This document shows, in pieces, positions 24,416-34,754 of a stretch of 64,000 bases of DNA. This stretch comes from Marinobacter bohaiensis (GTDB lineage Bacteria; Pseudomonadota; Gammaproteobacteria; Pseudomonadales; Oleiphilaceae). Where the stretch lies: positions 434,001 through 498,000 of the forward strand of contig NZ_QGEH01000001.1 of NCBI RefSeq assembly GCF_003258515.1, read 5' to 3'. Positions within the stretch are counted from its first letter, which is position 1; the number at the start of each line of letters is the position of its first letter. The notes below the pieces were generated by a model that searched no databases, had not been told where the DNA came from, and saw only the letters and a program-made list of their open reading frames with translations. The translations under genes and the position numbers were made by a program.

Positions 24416-26140
24416 ATGGCGAGACCATCAGCGTTCCGTTGGCTGACGCAGCGGGTTGGGGAGGTTTTTCCGGGCACACTCCTGGTGGCCTGCCTGGTGG
24501 TCATTGCCGCCCAGTTCCAGTTGCTCGACCGCATCCAGAATGTGACGCTGGGATTCGCCGCGGTGAGCCTTGAGCGCGCAGGTTGGCTGCCGGACGCCGA
24601 GTCGGGTTACGAAGACGCCGAAACGCCAAGACTGTACACGCTGGAAATTGATCAGCGGGCCTATGAGCGCGTTTTCAACCAGCAGTCGCCGCTCAGTCGC
24701 TATCATTTACGCGACTTGCTGCTTTCGCTGACCGATCCGGAAGGCGGGATCGGCGGGCAACTGGGCGTTCCCGGCGTCATCGCGATCGATCTCGACCTGT
24801 CGCCCAACCCCACTGATGATCCGTTTCGTCCCACGCCGGCCTGCGATCTGACCTGTACGCTCAAGGCCATTGCGCCGCGGGTGCCCACCGTGTTGTTGCT
24901 GCCCCAACCGGTCAGCACGGACATGGCTCTCGACCGAAAAATCGAGTGGGTGAACGAGCTGGCGGATGTCGACAACCTCTACTTCGGGCTGGCCAATCTC
25001 ATTGTCGAAGATGGCGGCGTGTTGCACTACCTGGATACGCCGTCCAGCTTTGCCCACGCGATCTGTCAGGCGGTACACGATACCGGCGAGCCGGTGCGCT
25101 GCCGGTTTAGCGCGAGTGTCTGGCCCAGGCGCATTAATCAGGCCGCCGACACCGCTGGCGCGGCCTGTGCGTTTCTCGAGACGCAGCGTTCGCAGCTGGA
25201 GCAGCTGTTCGCCGTGCCTCGTTTCGGAACCTCCCATCCTCAGTGTTCGTCGCCAGACGCGTCGGTCGGCAAATTGCTGGACCGGATATTCCTCAATACC
25301 GCATCCGCTGTTTTCCTGTCCCGTGGCCGTCTGGAGCCGTACCTGGCGACGCTGAACTTCAGGCGCTTCGGCGAGCTGGATATGCCCACTCTCCGACTGG
25401 ACGCCCGCGAGCCCGGAGGGGATTTCACCGTGACGCTCGATGGTCAGCCCGTCGATTCCGGCGTCACCGGCAAACCGATGGACGGCCAGCTACTCATGAT
25501 CGGCAGCCGCTACGGCGTGACGGACGTGTTTCACATGATGGGGCGTGAAGTGCCCGGCAGCCGGGTTCACCTGGCGGCGTACCTGTCGATTCTGAAACCG
25601 GTGAGTGACCTGGCGCCACTCTGGGGCCTTTTGCTGGATCTGGTGCTGGGTGTCTTGATTGCCATCGGACTGGTTTTGATCAAGGAGCAGTATGTCCGGA
25701 GCCCCAATATTGTGTGGCTCGGTGCCAACCTGCTTGCCCCGTTGGTGGGCCTGGTTCTGTTTTGCCTGGTCGCCTACTGGATCCTGATATGTTGGAACGT
25801 TCTGGTTCATCCCGGGCCGATCGTTGCCGGCGTGATGCTGGACATCTATCTGGAACGTCTTGATCGCCCGCACCCCGCTTCGGTCGGGCCCGCCGGTAAC
25901 CGGGGGCCGTCCCTATCGCCGAGGATGCAGTCGATGATGGCGAAAATCGGGGATGGCCGCATCGGCAAGCTCATGATTCGGGGCGACCAGGCGGCGATCA
26001 GGCCGTGGTGGCAGGACCGGGGCCGCGCTGTCTTGGACGCGGCATTGAACGCGAGAGCATCGGCACGACTGGATCGATGGGCGCGGCGCCTGTGTTACTG
26101 GCTGCTTGTCGGTTACGCCCTCTGGCTTATCGTTCAGTAG
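24416..26140 (+). CDS. CHASE2 sensor protein without an output domain
   Basis: Protein of 574 residues starting MARPSAFRWLTQRVG; GGGAG lies five bases before the ATG. One N-terminal helix (LLVACLVVIAAQFQLLD) leads to a large extracytoplasmic CHASE2 domain (about 35-390). Its recurring motifs are LYTLEIDQRAYERVFN, GVIAIDLDLSPN and GQLLMIGSRYGVTDVFHMMG. Three helices follow (WGLLLDLVLGVLIAIGLVLI and two more, about 405-480). CHASE2 normally feeds a cyclase, GGDEF or kinase domain; here only about 95 residues follow the helices, ending in a further hydrophobic tail (LCYWLLVGYALWLIV). It may signal by partners. The FecR-like gene follows after 80 bases; CHASE2 and FecR proteins often co-occur. 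Confidence 0.82.
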   Translation: MARPSAFRWLTQRVGEVFPGTLLVACLVVIAAQFQLLDRIQNVTLGFAAVSLERAGWLPDAESGYEDAETPRLYTLEIDQRAYERVFNQQSPLSRYHLRDLLLSLTDPEGGIGGQLGVPGVIAIDLDLSPNPTDDPFRPTPACDLTCTLKAIAPRVPTVLLLPQPVSTDMALDRKIEWVNELADVDNLYFGLANLIVEDGGVLHYLDTPSSFAHAICQAVHDTGEPVRCRFSASVWPRRINQAADTAGAACAFLETQRSQLEQLFAVPRFGTSHPQCSSPDASVGKLLDRIFLNTASAVFLSRGRLEPYLATLNFRRFGELDMPTLRLDAREPGGDFTVTLDGQPVDSGVTGKPMDGQLLMIGSRYGVTDVFHMMGREVPGSRVHLAAYLSILKPVSDLAPLWGLLLDLVLGVLIAIGLVLIKEQYVRSPNIVWLGANLLAPLVGLVLFCLVAYWILICWNVLVHPGPIVAGVMLDIYLERLDRPHPASVGPAGNRGPSLSPRMQSMMAKIGDGRIGKLMIRGDQAAIRPWWQDRGRAVLDAALNARASARLDRWARRLCYWLLVGYALWLIVQ

Positions 26141-26220
26141 AGCTTCAGAAAATACCCATAATCCAAAACGACACGCACCGCTCGGCATGGAATGACTCAC
26201 GATGACATGGAGATCACAGC

Positions 26221-27063
26221 ATGAAATCGATAGTGACTCTGACGGGCCTGGTGCTCGCAGGTTTGGCCGCAGCGTCCTCGCAGGCGCTGGAGCTGGTGGT
26301 GATCGAAGGCTCTGTCGAGCTAACCGACCCGGATGCCGGCTGCGTTCGCAGCGCCGTTTTCGGTGACCGGATCGATACGGAGGACCCGCTCGCCGGTGCC
26401 AAGGGAGCACAGTGCGCGTCGGGTGCTTCAGACCCGCAGGTACGGGCCGTGGATACGCTGGCCATCCTGTGCGAACCGGGGGCGTCGGATGCGGAGAACT
26501 GCGTTGACCTTGCGGCCGGGGACAGCAAATCCCTGAGCGAATTGATGGCGGGTGAGGGCGATGTGCGCGGCTGGCTGTCCTATCTGGTGGCCTCGGTACG
26601 CGCCACGGCCTTTGGCGGCAAGCGTCTGGACAGCGGCGACAGGCTGGAATTCTTCCCGTCCGGCAGCGTGCTCAAACCCAAGCGGGAACTGGTGATCCGG
26701 CCCGACTACGAGCAGCACCGGCAATACAGCGATTTCACCCTGATATCCGAGAGCGGCGACACCCTCTACGAACAGCCGGTGATTGATGGCGCGGTTCGCG
26801 TGCCCGCCGAGCACTTCGAGTTCGAAACCGATTACGCCTGGACAGTCCGGGCCGACGGCCGCACCTACCAGGGCGAATTTGCCATCGCCTATGCGGAGGA
26901 CCAGGCGCTGTTTCAGGAGGAGCTGCAGGCGGTGGAGGGCTACGAGACGCTGTCACCGCGGATGAAGGCCCTGCTGCAGGCCGCCAAGGCCCGGGAGTGG
27001 CAGTACAATTTCGACATGGAGCAGGCCGCGCGTCGCTACCTCGCTGACGGAGGCGCACGATGA
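26221..27063 (+). CDS. Secreted FecR-like protein
   Basis: Protein of 280 residues. The signal peptide MKSIVTLTGLVLAGLAAASS ends near QALE. The first part has a FecR-like look (VVIEGSVELTDPDAGCVRSA, FGDRIDTEDPL), including four cysteines in CVRS, QCASG, ILCEPG and NCVDL that may pair in the periplasm. The second part (SGSVLKPKRELVIRPDYEQH through DYAWTVRADGRTYQGEFAIA) resembles beta-rich repeat modules found after FecR domains. The function is unknown. It sits between the CHASE2 gene and the M48 protease gene and overlaps the latter by four bases (ATGA). It probably links the sensor and protease at the envelope. Confidence 0.6.
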   Translation: MKSIVTLTGLVLAGLAAASSQALELVVIEGSVELTDPDAGCVRSAVFGDRIDTEDPLAGAKGAQCASGASDPQVRAVDTLAILCEPGASDAENCVDLAAGDSKSLSELMAGEGDVRGWLSYLVASVRATAFGGKRLDSGDRLEFFPSGSVLKPKRELVIRPDYEQHRQYSDFTLISESGDTLYEQPVIDGAVRVPAEHFEFETDYAWTVRADGRTYQGEFAIAYAEDQALFQEELQAVEGYETLSPRMKALLQAAKAREWQYNFDMEQAARRYLADGGAR

Positions 27064-28478
27064 AACGGACGATGCCATACCGCAGCCTTGGGCTGGCCGG
27101 TCTGTTGACCCTGGCCGGGCCTTTGCAGGCCGGGTTGTTCGACGATATCGGCAAGGCGCTGAAGGATGCGGGCGACACCATCACCGGCCAGTCGGGCGAT
27201 AACGCCAACGCTGCCGATAACGCCGTAACGGCAAGGTCGGCGCCGGCGCAACCGCAGCCAGAGACCCCGTCACCCACGGATCGTCCGGAAGCGGTGGATA
27301 CCGCCAGTCTGACCCGCCAGGCGCAGCAACTCCTGAATGCCCGCGGCTACAGCGCGGGCAGCGCGGATGGTATTTCCGGCGAGAACACGCGCCACGCCAT
27401 CTGCCACTTCCAGGCGGTCAACGACATGACCCTGGACCCGCGAGCCACGCCGGCGCTGATCCAGGCCCTGCAGGCCTCGCCGCGATCCGGGCGGCCGCCG
27501 GAGTATGTCACGTTGTGGGAGCGGCAGTGCCAGATAGCCCACCTGAACAACCTCAACCAACTCACCGCGTCGGAATACAACAGCTATGAGGGGATGCTGA
27601 CGGCGGACGACCGGCTTTGCCGCCACCTGGTGGCGCCGTTCGAGCTGCAAAGCAACTTCGATTTTGTGCGCCAGAGCGTTGGGGGTTATGTGTCGGGGTT
27701 GAGCGATGCCCTGCTGGCCGGGGATTCGGTGGACCCGGCCAACGCGATCGACCTCGACGAGGCCAGGGAGAGCGCCAAGAAAGCCAACTGGCTGCCGCTG
27801 GATGTGGAGCTGGCCTATGGCGAACGTCTGCATGAGGAACGCCTGGCGCAATCCGGTCTGATCCTCAGTCGCGACAACAAGCGGCGCCGGGTGCGGTCAC
27901 TCTACGAGCAGGCCGACGCCGTGCTGGAGCAGGTGCTGGCGGGCATCGACCAGGAGCAGCCCTATACCTTCCAGCTGTTCCTGGTGGATGACGAAAGCGT
28001 CAACGCCGAAGCGCTGCCGGGGGGCTACCTGTACGTTAACAGTGGGGTTTTCGACACCAACCACGCGGACCTGATCATCGGCCATGAGGTGGCCCACGTG
28101 GTGCAGCGCCATACCACCCGGGAATTGCAGGCGCGACTGGTGGACGTGGTGGAGACCACGGACGATCTCCAGAGCCTGCTATCGGCCGAAGGGAAACCCT
28201 CCGAGGCGGTCGTGGAGAAACTGCTGATCCTGCGCGGTGCCATCGCCGGTTACTCGCAGAACCAGGAGCTACAGGCGGATGCCTGCTCGGTGCGCATGGC
28301 GGTATCCGGCCATGCGGTTGGCGAAGCGGCGATCGACGCCTACGTCGACGAACTGTCGTCCGGCAAAAGCAGCCTGCGCCGGCCCATGTCCACCCATCCG
28401 GCCTATCCGGACCGGCGTGAGCGAATGCTGGACGTGGTGCAGGATGCCGGGCAGGGGGCGAGCATCAGTCAGAACTGA
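27060..28478 (+). CDS. M48-family metalloprotease with peptidoglycan-binding domain
   Basis: Protein of 472 residues. A signal peptide (LAGLLTLAGPLQA) is followed by a Pro/Ala linker. A PG_binding_1-type region (about 82-125) has TRQAQQLLNARGYSAGSADG and ISGENTRHAICHFQ. A middle domain precedes an M48 peptidase with the zinc motif HEVAH at residues 342-346 and the third-ligand region NQELQADACSVRMAV near residue 403. ALPGGYLYVNSGVFD is the usual strand before the motif. BepA and LoiP are M48 proteases that care for outer-membrane proteins; this one adds an N-terminal cell-wall anchor. It is translation-coupled to the FecR-like gene. The tail overlaps ltaE by 14 bases. Confidence 0.85.
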   Translation: MKRTMPYRSLGLAGLLTLAGPLQAGLFDDIGKALKDAGDTITGQSGDNANAADNAVTARSAPAQPQPETPSPTDRPEAVDTASLTRQAQQLLNARGYSAGSADGISGENTRHAICHFQAVNDMTLDPRATPALIQALQASPRSGRPPEYVTLWERQCQIAHLNNLNQLTASEYNSYEGMLTADDRLCRHLVAPFELQSNFDFVRQSVGGYVSGLSDALLAGDSVDPANAIDLDEARESAKKANWLPLDVELAYGERLHEERLAQSGLILSRDNKRRRVRSLYEQADAVLEQVLAGIDQEQPYTFQLFLVDDESVNAEALPGGYLYVNSGVFDTNHADLIIGHEVAHVVQRHTTRELQARLVDVVETTDDLQSLLSAEGKPSEAVVEKLLILRGAIAGYSQNQELQADACSVRMAVSGHAVGEAAIDAYVDELSSGKSSLRRPMSTHPAYPDRRERMLDVVQDAGQGASISQN

Positions 28479-29514
28479 CGCCGGCCGCGATGGCCAGGCC
28501 AATGTCCCTTACCAGGGCATCGACGCGGTCCAGGGTGCTGGACCAGGAGCAGACGAAGCGCGCCGCGCCGCCGATGAAGGTGTAGAAGTGCCAGCCCTTG
28601 TCGCGCAGGGCCGTCTGCACCGATTGCGGCAGGTCCACGAATACGGCGTTGGCCTGGCGCGGGAAGCACAGTTCGATGCCTTCCAGTTGCTGTAGGCCGG
28701 CCTCCAATCGGGCGGCGCAGGCGTTGGCGTGGGCGGCGTTCTTCAGCCAGGCGTCGTTCTCCAGTAGCCCGCACCAGGGCGCGGAGATGAAGCGCATCTT
28801 GGAGGCCAACTGCCCGGCCTGCTTGCAGCGCCACTCGAAGTCCTCCGCCAGCTGGCGGTTGAAGAAGAGAATGGCTTCACCGACGGCCAGGCCGTTCTTG
28901 GTGCCCGAGAAACACAGCACGTCGACGCCGGACTTCCAGGTGATCTCGGCCGGTGTGGCGTCGAGCGCGGCGACGGCGTTGGCGAAGCGGGCGCCGTCCA
29001 TGTGGATGCGCAGGCCGTAGCGGTCCGCCACTTCGCGGATCGCTTTCAGTTCCTCGATGCTGTAGAGCGTGCCCACCTCGGTGGACTGGGTGAGGGTAAT
29101 GACCCGCGGCTTGGGGTAGTGAATGTCCGTACGCCGAGTCACCATCCGCTCTATGCTCTCGGGCGTCAGCTTGCCGTTGGGGCCGTCGCCCACCAGCAGT
29201 TTGGAGCCGTTGGAGGCGTACTCCGGGCCGCCGCACTCGTCGGTTTCCACGTGCGCCAGTTCGTGGCAGATCACACTGTGGAACGACTGGCACATGGCCG
29301 CCAGGCTCAGGGAATTGGCCGCCGTGCCGTTGAATACGAAGAACACCTCGCAGTCCGACTCGAACGTCTCGCGCAGGCGGTCCGCCGCCATCTGCGTCCA
29401 CGGGTCCTCGCCGTAGGCGCTGGCGTCGCGCTCGTTGGCGCGGGCCATGTAGTCCATGGCTTCGGGGCAGATACCGGCGTAGTTATCACTGGCGAACTGT
29501 TCGTGGTGCGGCAT
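28465..29514 (-). CDS. ltaE: Low-specificity L-threonine aldolase
   Basis: Protein of 349 residues of PLP fold type I (beta-eliminating lyase family). Motifs are FASDNYAGICPEAMDYMARA, VFFVFNGTAANSLSLAAMCQ, HMDGARFANAVAAL (PLP Asp) and the PLP-lysine site CFSGTKNGLAVGEAI. It splits L-threonine and allo-threonine into glycine and acetaldehyde. A threonine aldolase downstream of the peptide-uptake and dipeptidase genes fits amino acid catabolism. The start is 28 bases after the pepQ stop on the same strand, so it can be the last gene of that set. Confidence 0.9.
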   Translation of the reverse strand: MPHHEQFASDNYAGICPEAMDYMARANERDASAYGEDPWTQMAADRLRETFESDCEVFFVFNGTAANSLSLAAMCQSFHSVICHELAHVETDECGGPEYASNGSKLLVGDGPNGKLTPESIERMVTRRTDIHYPKPRVITLTQSTEVGTLYSIEELKAIREVADRYGLRIHMDGARFANAVAALDATPAEITWKSGVDVLCFSGTKNGLAVGEAILFFNRQLAEDFEWRCKQAGQLASKMRFISAPWCGLLENDAWLKNAAHANACAARLEAGLQQLEGIELCFPRQANAVFVDLPQSVQTALRDKGWHFYTFIGGAARFVCSWSSTLDRVDALVRDIGLAIAAGVSSD

Positions 29515-29542
29515 GGTGGCTCCTTGTCGATCCTCGTTCGAA

Positions 29543-30838
29543 TCAGACGGGCAGGTGGGTTCGGGTCAGGTTGCGCGCGCCGGCTTCCGTGACCAGCACG
29601 TTGTCCTCGATGCGGATACCGCCGCAGCCCTTGAGCTCGTCAATCAGGGTGCGGTTGAGGTACTGGCCGTCGGGGCCGTCGAGTACCGGTTCCAGCAACG
29701 AGGGAATGAAGTACAGGCCCGGCTCGATGGTGACCACCATGCCCGGCTTGAGGCAGTGAGTCAGACGCAGGGCGGGGTGGTCTTCGGGGGACGGACGCGG
29801 CTTGCCGGCGACGTCGTGCACCTGGATGCCCAGGAAATGCCCCAGCCCGTGCGGGAAGAAGGCGCGGGTAATGCCGCGCTCAACGATGGCGTTGTCGTCC
29901 AGGGTGTGGACCAGCTCGCTGGCCTTGAGCAGGGCGGCGATCCCCTGGTGGCAGCGCCGGTGCAGTTCCATGTAGTCCACGCCGGGCGCCACCGCCTCAC
30001 ACAGCCGTTTCTGCAGGGATTCCAGCCCGCCGATCAGCGCCTGGAAGCGGTTTTCCCCGGGGGCGGCGGTGGTGCGGGTGATGTCCGAGCAGTAGCCGCG
30101 ATAGCGCACGCCGGCGTCGATCAGCAGGCTACGTGGGCGCGCCGGCGAGCGGGTGTCGTAATACTGGTAGTGCAGGATGCCGGCGTGATCGTTCAGACCG
30201 ATGATGCTGTGGTACGGCGCCAGGGCTTCGCGCTGGCCGGTGGCCCGCTGGTAGGCCAGGTTGATCTCGAACTCGCTGGCGCCGGCGAGGAAAGCCTCGC
30301 GGGCGGCCTCGTGCCCCTTTGCCGCGATGGCGTTAGCGTGATCGATGCACGCGACTTCGTAGGGCGTCTTGGCGACGCGCAGGTTGTCCAGCGCAGACAG
30401 CAGGGTGGCCGGGTTGAGGTCGCCTTTTACATCGCTCACCTGGGCTGGGTCACCGATGACGGCCAGACGTTCGGGGTAGTCGATGTCCGGCGCCTCCGGG
30501 CCCGGCTGGCCGGTCACGTCGATGCGCTGGGTCCAGGGCGCGTCGGGGATGCTGGCGGTGGCGTGCCAGAAATCCACCGGCGTGTGCAGGAACAGCCGGG
30601 CTCCGCCGTCCTTGTCCACCAGCAGCCAGCTGTGCTCGGTGCCGGCCAGGCCGGTCCAGTGCAGGAAATGGCCGTAACCGTGGTGATGGTGGGCCTGGTC
30701 GTCGGCATAACGCATCGGTGCAGCGCCCGAGCCGATCAGGATTGCGTCGTAACCGTGCTGGTTGAGGATGTCGGCGTAGGCGGCCTGCAGGTGCTCGATG
30801 TGTTCGAGTTGCAGGGCGTCGATGCGGGAGTCAGACAT
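29543..30838 (-). CDS. pepQ: Xaa-Pro dipeptidase
   Basis: Protein of 431 residues starting MSDSRIDALQLEHIEHLQAA; that start overlaps the LysR gene stop by eight bases, so the two are coupled. The M24B pita-bread fold has all metal ligands: Asp in DAGVRYRGYCSDITRT (two), His in PHGLGHFLGIQVHDV, Glu in VVTIEPGLYFIP and Glu in GGIRIEDNVLVTEAG. PepQ cleaves dipeptides with proline at the second position, completing breakdown of imported peptides. The length is near that of E. coli PepQ (443). The dpp genes upstream on the same strand supply the dipeptides. Confidence 0.9.
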   Translation of the reverse strand: MSDSRIDALQLEHIEHLQAAYADILNQHGYDAILIGSGAAPMRYADDQAHHHHGYGHFLHWTGLAGTEHSWLLVDKDGGARLFLHTPVDFWHATASIPDAPWTQRIDVTGQPGPEAPDIDYPERLAVIGDPAQVSDVKGDLNPATLLSALDNLRVAKTPYEVACIDHANAIAAKGHEAAREAFLAGASEFEINLAYQRATGQREALAPYHSIIGLNDHAGILHYQYYDTRSPARPRSLLIDAGVRYRGYCSDITRTTAAPGENRFQALIGGLESLQKRLCEAVAPGVDYMELHRRCHQGIAALLKASELVHTLDDNAIVERGITRAFFPHGLGHFLGIQVHDVAGKPRPSPEDHPALRLTHCLKPGMVVTIEPGLYFIPSLLEPVLDGPDGQYLNRTLIDELKGCGGIRIEDNVLVTEAGARNLTRTHLPV

Positions 30839-31745
30839 ATTGGTTGACCAGTTCATTCCAGAGAGTGAGTGTGTCTTCCGAGCGCGGCTGGCGCAGTCGG
30901 ATCAGCCGGATATCCACAAACACGTCCCAGCGCTCGTCACCGGCGCGGACCAGTTGGCCAAAGTGTTCGCTTTTCTCGCCCATCCGGTAGGGCAGCCAGC
31001 CCATTCCAAAGCCCTGCTTGAGCAGCGCCTTGACGCTGGCGGAATGGCTGTTTTCGTTCAGTGGCAGCAGATGTGCCTGGGGCTGGGTGCGCGCCAGGTG
31101 CGCCAGGATGGCGGATTTCAGGAAGCCGCGTGCGTGGTAGGCGATCACGGGCACCGGTTGTTCCTGGGTGCCGGGCAGTGAAAACCGCGGTTCGCCGTTG
31201 TCCTGGCTGATCGTGAACGGCGTGACCCGTTCCTGTTCCAGGGTCAGCCATTCGTAACGGTCGGCGTTCAGCCGCGAACGCCAGGGCAGGTCCTCATGCC
31301 AGTAGCAGAGCACCATGTCCACGTCGCCGTTGTCCAGCGCGTCGAGGAAGTCCTCGCCCACCCAGTTGGTGGATTTGAGGTTGATCTCGATGCGGTCGCG
31401 CATGCCGGTGCGTTCCACCCACCCGGAGAAAAAGTGGGAGAACAGCCCCTGGGTCGAACCCACACTGATCCGCGTGGCGGCGTCGGCCTCCAGCGACGTG
31501 ATCCGCTCGCGGGTGTCGCGCACATCCCGGGTGATGCGTTCGCACATCTCCAGGAACACCTGACCCGCCGGCGTCAGCGACAGCGGCAGGGTCTGGCGGT
31601 TGATCAGCGTGGAGCCCATCGCTTCTTCAAGCAGCTTGATGCGCCGGCTGAACGTGGGCTGGCTGACGTGCTGCATTTCCGCCGCGCGGGAAAAATGCTG
31701 CGTCCGGGCCAGCGCCATAAAGTCTTCTAACCAGCGTACTTCCAT
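30831..31745 (-). CDS. LysR-family regulator, HypT/YjiE-like
   Basis: Protein of 304 residues. The helix-turn-helix (VRWLEDFMALARTQHFSRAA, then EMQHVSQPTFSRRIKLLEEA) has the HVSQPxFSRRI signature of the HypT (YjiE) branch rather than the common TQPALSRQI form. HypT is a hypochlorite sensor using methionine oxidation. The co-inducer domain here has a few Met residues (SILAHLAR region to MGWLPYRMGEKSEH), but the role need not be the same. It lies between dppF and pepQ on the same strand, and the pepQ start overlaps its stop. That suggests a role in peptide or proline metabolism instead. No divergent target gene is present. Confidence 0.82.
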   Translation of the reverse strand: MEVRWLEDFMALARTQHFSRAAEMQHVSQPTFSRRIKLLEEAMGSTLINRQTLPLSLTPAGQVFLEMCERITRDVRDTRERITSLEADAATRISVGSTQGLFSHFFSGWVERTGMRDRIEINLKSTNWVGEDFLDALDNGDVDMVLCYWHEDLPWRSRLNADRYEWLTLEQERVTPFTISQDNGEPRFSLPGTQEQPVPVIAYHARGFLKSAILAHLARTQPQAHLLPLNENSHSASVKALLKQGFGMGWLPYRMGEKSEHFGQLVRAGDERWDVFVDIRLIRLRQPRSEDTLTLWNELVNQYV

Positions 31746-31797
31746 GCCAGGGTTACCTGCGTCTAAGTGTTCGCGTCGCGATTTCGGCTAATCCACA

Positions 31798-32813
<1,016 letters not shown>

Positions 32814-32817
<4 letters not shown>

Positions 32818-33812
32818 GAGCTCATCTCCCGCTGTTGTTTCTCTTCTTCGATCAGCTTGCGCACTTCATGGCAGGCCACATCGACGTTGCCGGAGGTGAC
32901 ATAGTCCGGCATTTCCTGCTTGCACAGATCGGTGGCGAACTGGCAGCGCGGATGGAACGGACACCCGGTGGGTATCCGGTTCAGCGAGGGCATGGCGCCC
33001 GGGATCTGGTACAGGCGACGCCCCGGTTCGCCCATTTGCGGCAGGGCGTTGATCAGCCCCTGGGTGTAGGGGTGCTGGGCGTCGTTGATGATTTCCTTGG
33101 TCGGTCCCTGTTCGATGATGCGACCGGCGTACATGACCAGCATGCGCTGGGTCACCTGGGACACCACGCCCAGGTCGTGGGTGATCAGCATCAGGGCCAC
33201 GTTGCGCTGCTCGCACAGCTCCAGCAGCAGGGCCATGATTTCCGCCTGGATGGTCACGTCCAGCGCCGTGGTGGGCTCGTCGGCAATGATGATCTCCGGG
33301 TCCAGCAGCAGGGCGATGGCGATGATCACCCGTTGGCGCATGCCGCCGGACAGCTCGTGCGGATACTGGTCCAGGCGCTTGTCCGGGGACGGGATCTGAA
33401 CCTGCTTGAGGCGGTCCAGGGCGATCTGGCGCGCTTCCCGGGTGCTGATGCGGCGGTGCGCCTTGAGCGCCTCCACCATCTGGGTGCCGATGCTGAGCAC
33501 CGGGTTCAGGGTCATCATCGGGTCCTGGAAAATCATGGCGATGCGATGGCCGCGGATCTTGCGCAGTTCGCGCTCGCTCATGGTCGCCAGGTTCCGGCCT
33601 TCGAACAGGATCTCGCCGCCGGCGATGTAGCCGGGGCGGGCAATCAGGTTGAGGATGGAGAAGGCCGCGACGGATTTACCGGCGCCGGATTCCCCCACCA
33701 GGCCCAGCCGCTCGCCCTTGTCCAGGGAGAAGCTGATCTTGCGCAGGGCCTTGAGGTCGCCGCCACGCACCGCGAAGCGGACATCGAGATTCTTAACTTC
33801 CAGCAGTGCCAT
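32814..33812 (-). CDS. dppD: Dipeptide ABC transporter ATP-binding protein DppD
   Basis: Protein of 332 residues. It has Walker [17 protein letters not shown]-loop [14 protein letters not shown], signature [17 protein letters not shown], Walker [21 protein letters not shown] and the His loop [13 protein letters not shown]. The C-terminal extension again has the cysteine set ([21 protein letters not shown]). It pairs with DppF in the cytoplasm. It starts three bases after the dppC stop and overlaps dppF, so B, C, D and F are tightly coupled. The tail is charged ([11 protein letters not shown]). Confidence 0.9.
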
Positions 33813-33815
33813 GGT

Positions 33816-34754
33816 TTACCCCTTGTACAGTCTCGGGTTCATCACATCACGCAGCCAGTCACCCAACAGGTTGATGACCAGCACGAGGACCACCAGCACC
33901 AGGCCGGGAATCAGCGTGATCCACCAGGAACCGCTCTGGATGTAATCGAAGCCGGATTTGATCAGCGAACCCAGCGACGGCTGGGTTTCCGGCATGCCCA
34001 GGCCGAGGAACGACAGCGCCGCCTCGGAGATGATCGCGTTGGCGATCTGCACCGTCGAGATGACGAAGATCGGCGACAGGGTGTTGGGCAGGATGTGCCG
34101 GAACATGATGCGGTTGGTGCGGAAACCCATCACCTTGGCCGCGTCCACGTATTCCTTTTTCTTCTCGGCCAGCACCGAGGCGCGCACGGTGCGGGCGATC
34201 TGCGGCCATTCCGCCAGACCGATGATCAGGATCAGCATGTAGATGGCGATCTCGCCGAACATCAGGTTGCCGAAGCTGGCCTTGAACACGGCACCAACGA
34301 TGATGGCGACCATCAGGGTGGAGAACGATAGCTGCACGTCGGCGATGCGCATCAGGATGGAGTCGACCTTGCCGCCCAGGTAGCCGGCCAGCAGGCCGAA
34401 CAGGATGCCCAGGGCTGCCTGCAGGATCACGGCGCCGAAGCCGATCAGCAGGGACACGCGGGTGCCGTACAGGATCGTTGAGAGCAGGTCGCGGCCCTGG
34501 GAGTCGGTGCCCACCGGGAACGCCGGGTCGCTGCCGTCGAGCCAGGCGGGCGGCAGCTCCGAGTTCATGATGTTGATGGTGGCCAGATCGTAGGGATCGT
34601 GCGGGGCCAGCAGCGGCGCCAGGAACGCGGCGGCGGCGATCAGCACGAACACGATGAAACTGACGATAGCGATCTTGTCGCGCTTGAAGCTGTACCAGAG
34701 GAAGGATTCCCGGAACCGGCTCCAGCGGGATGCGTTTGCGGTTGCTGTGGTCAT
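33816..34754 (-). CDS. dppC: Dipeptide ABC transporter permease DppC
   Basis: Protein of 312 residues. A cytoplasmic start (WSRFRESFLWYSFKRDKIAI) with the OppC_N pattern leads to six membrane helices. The permease EAA loop is ARTVRASVLAEKKKEYVDAA followed by KVMGFRTNRIMFRHILPN, which contacts the ATPases. The sequence GSDPAFPVGTDSQGRDLLST is the usual DppC periplasmic stretch after helix 1. It forms the inner-membrane channel with DppB. It overlaps dppB by four bases. Confidence 0.9.
   Translation of the reverse strand: MTTATANASRWSRFRESFLWYSFKRDKIAIVSFIVFVLIAAAAFLAPLLAPHDPYDLATINIMNSELPPAWLDGSDPAFPVGTDSQGRDLLSTILYGTRVSLLIGFGAVILQAALGILFGLLAGYLGGKVDSILMRIADVQLSFSTLMVAIIVGAVFKASFGNLMFGEIAIYMLILIIGLAEWPQIARTVRASVLAEKKKEYVDAAKVMGFRTNRIMFRHILPNTLSPIFVISTVQIANAIISEAALSFLGLGMPETQPSLGSLIKSGFDYIQSGSWWITLIPGLVLVVLVLVINLLGDWLRDVMNPRLYKG

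Noticed and set aside
29002-29592. Plus-strand frames over ltaE and pepQ
   Set aside because: Shadow frames of two well-recognised enzymes on the minus strand.
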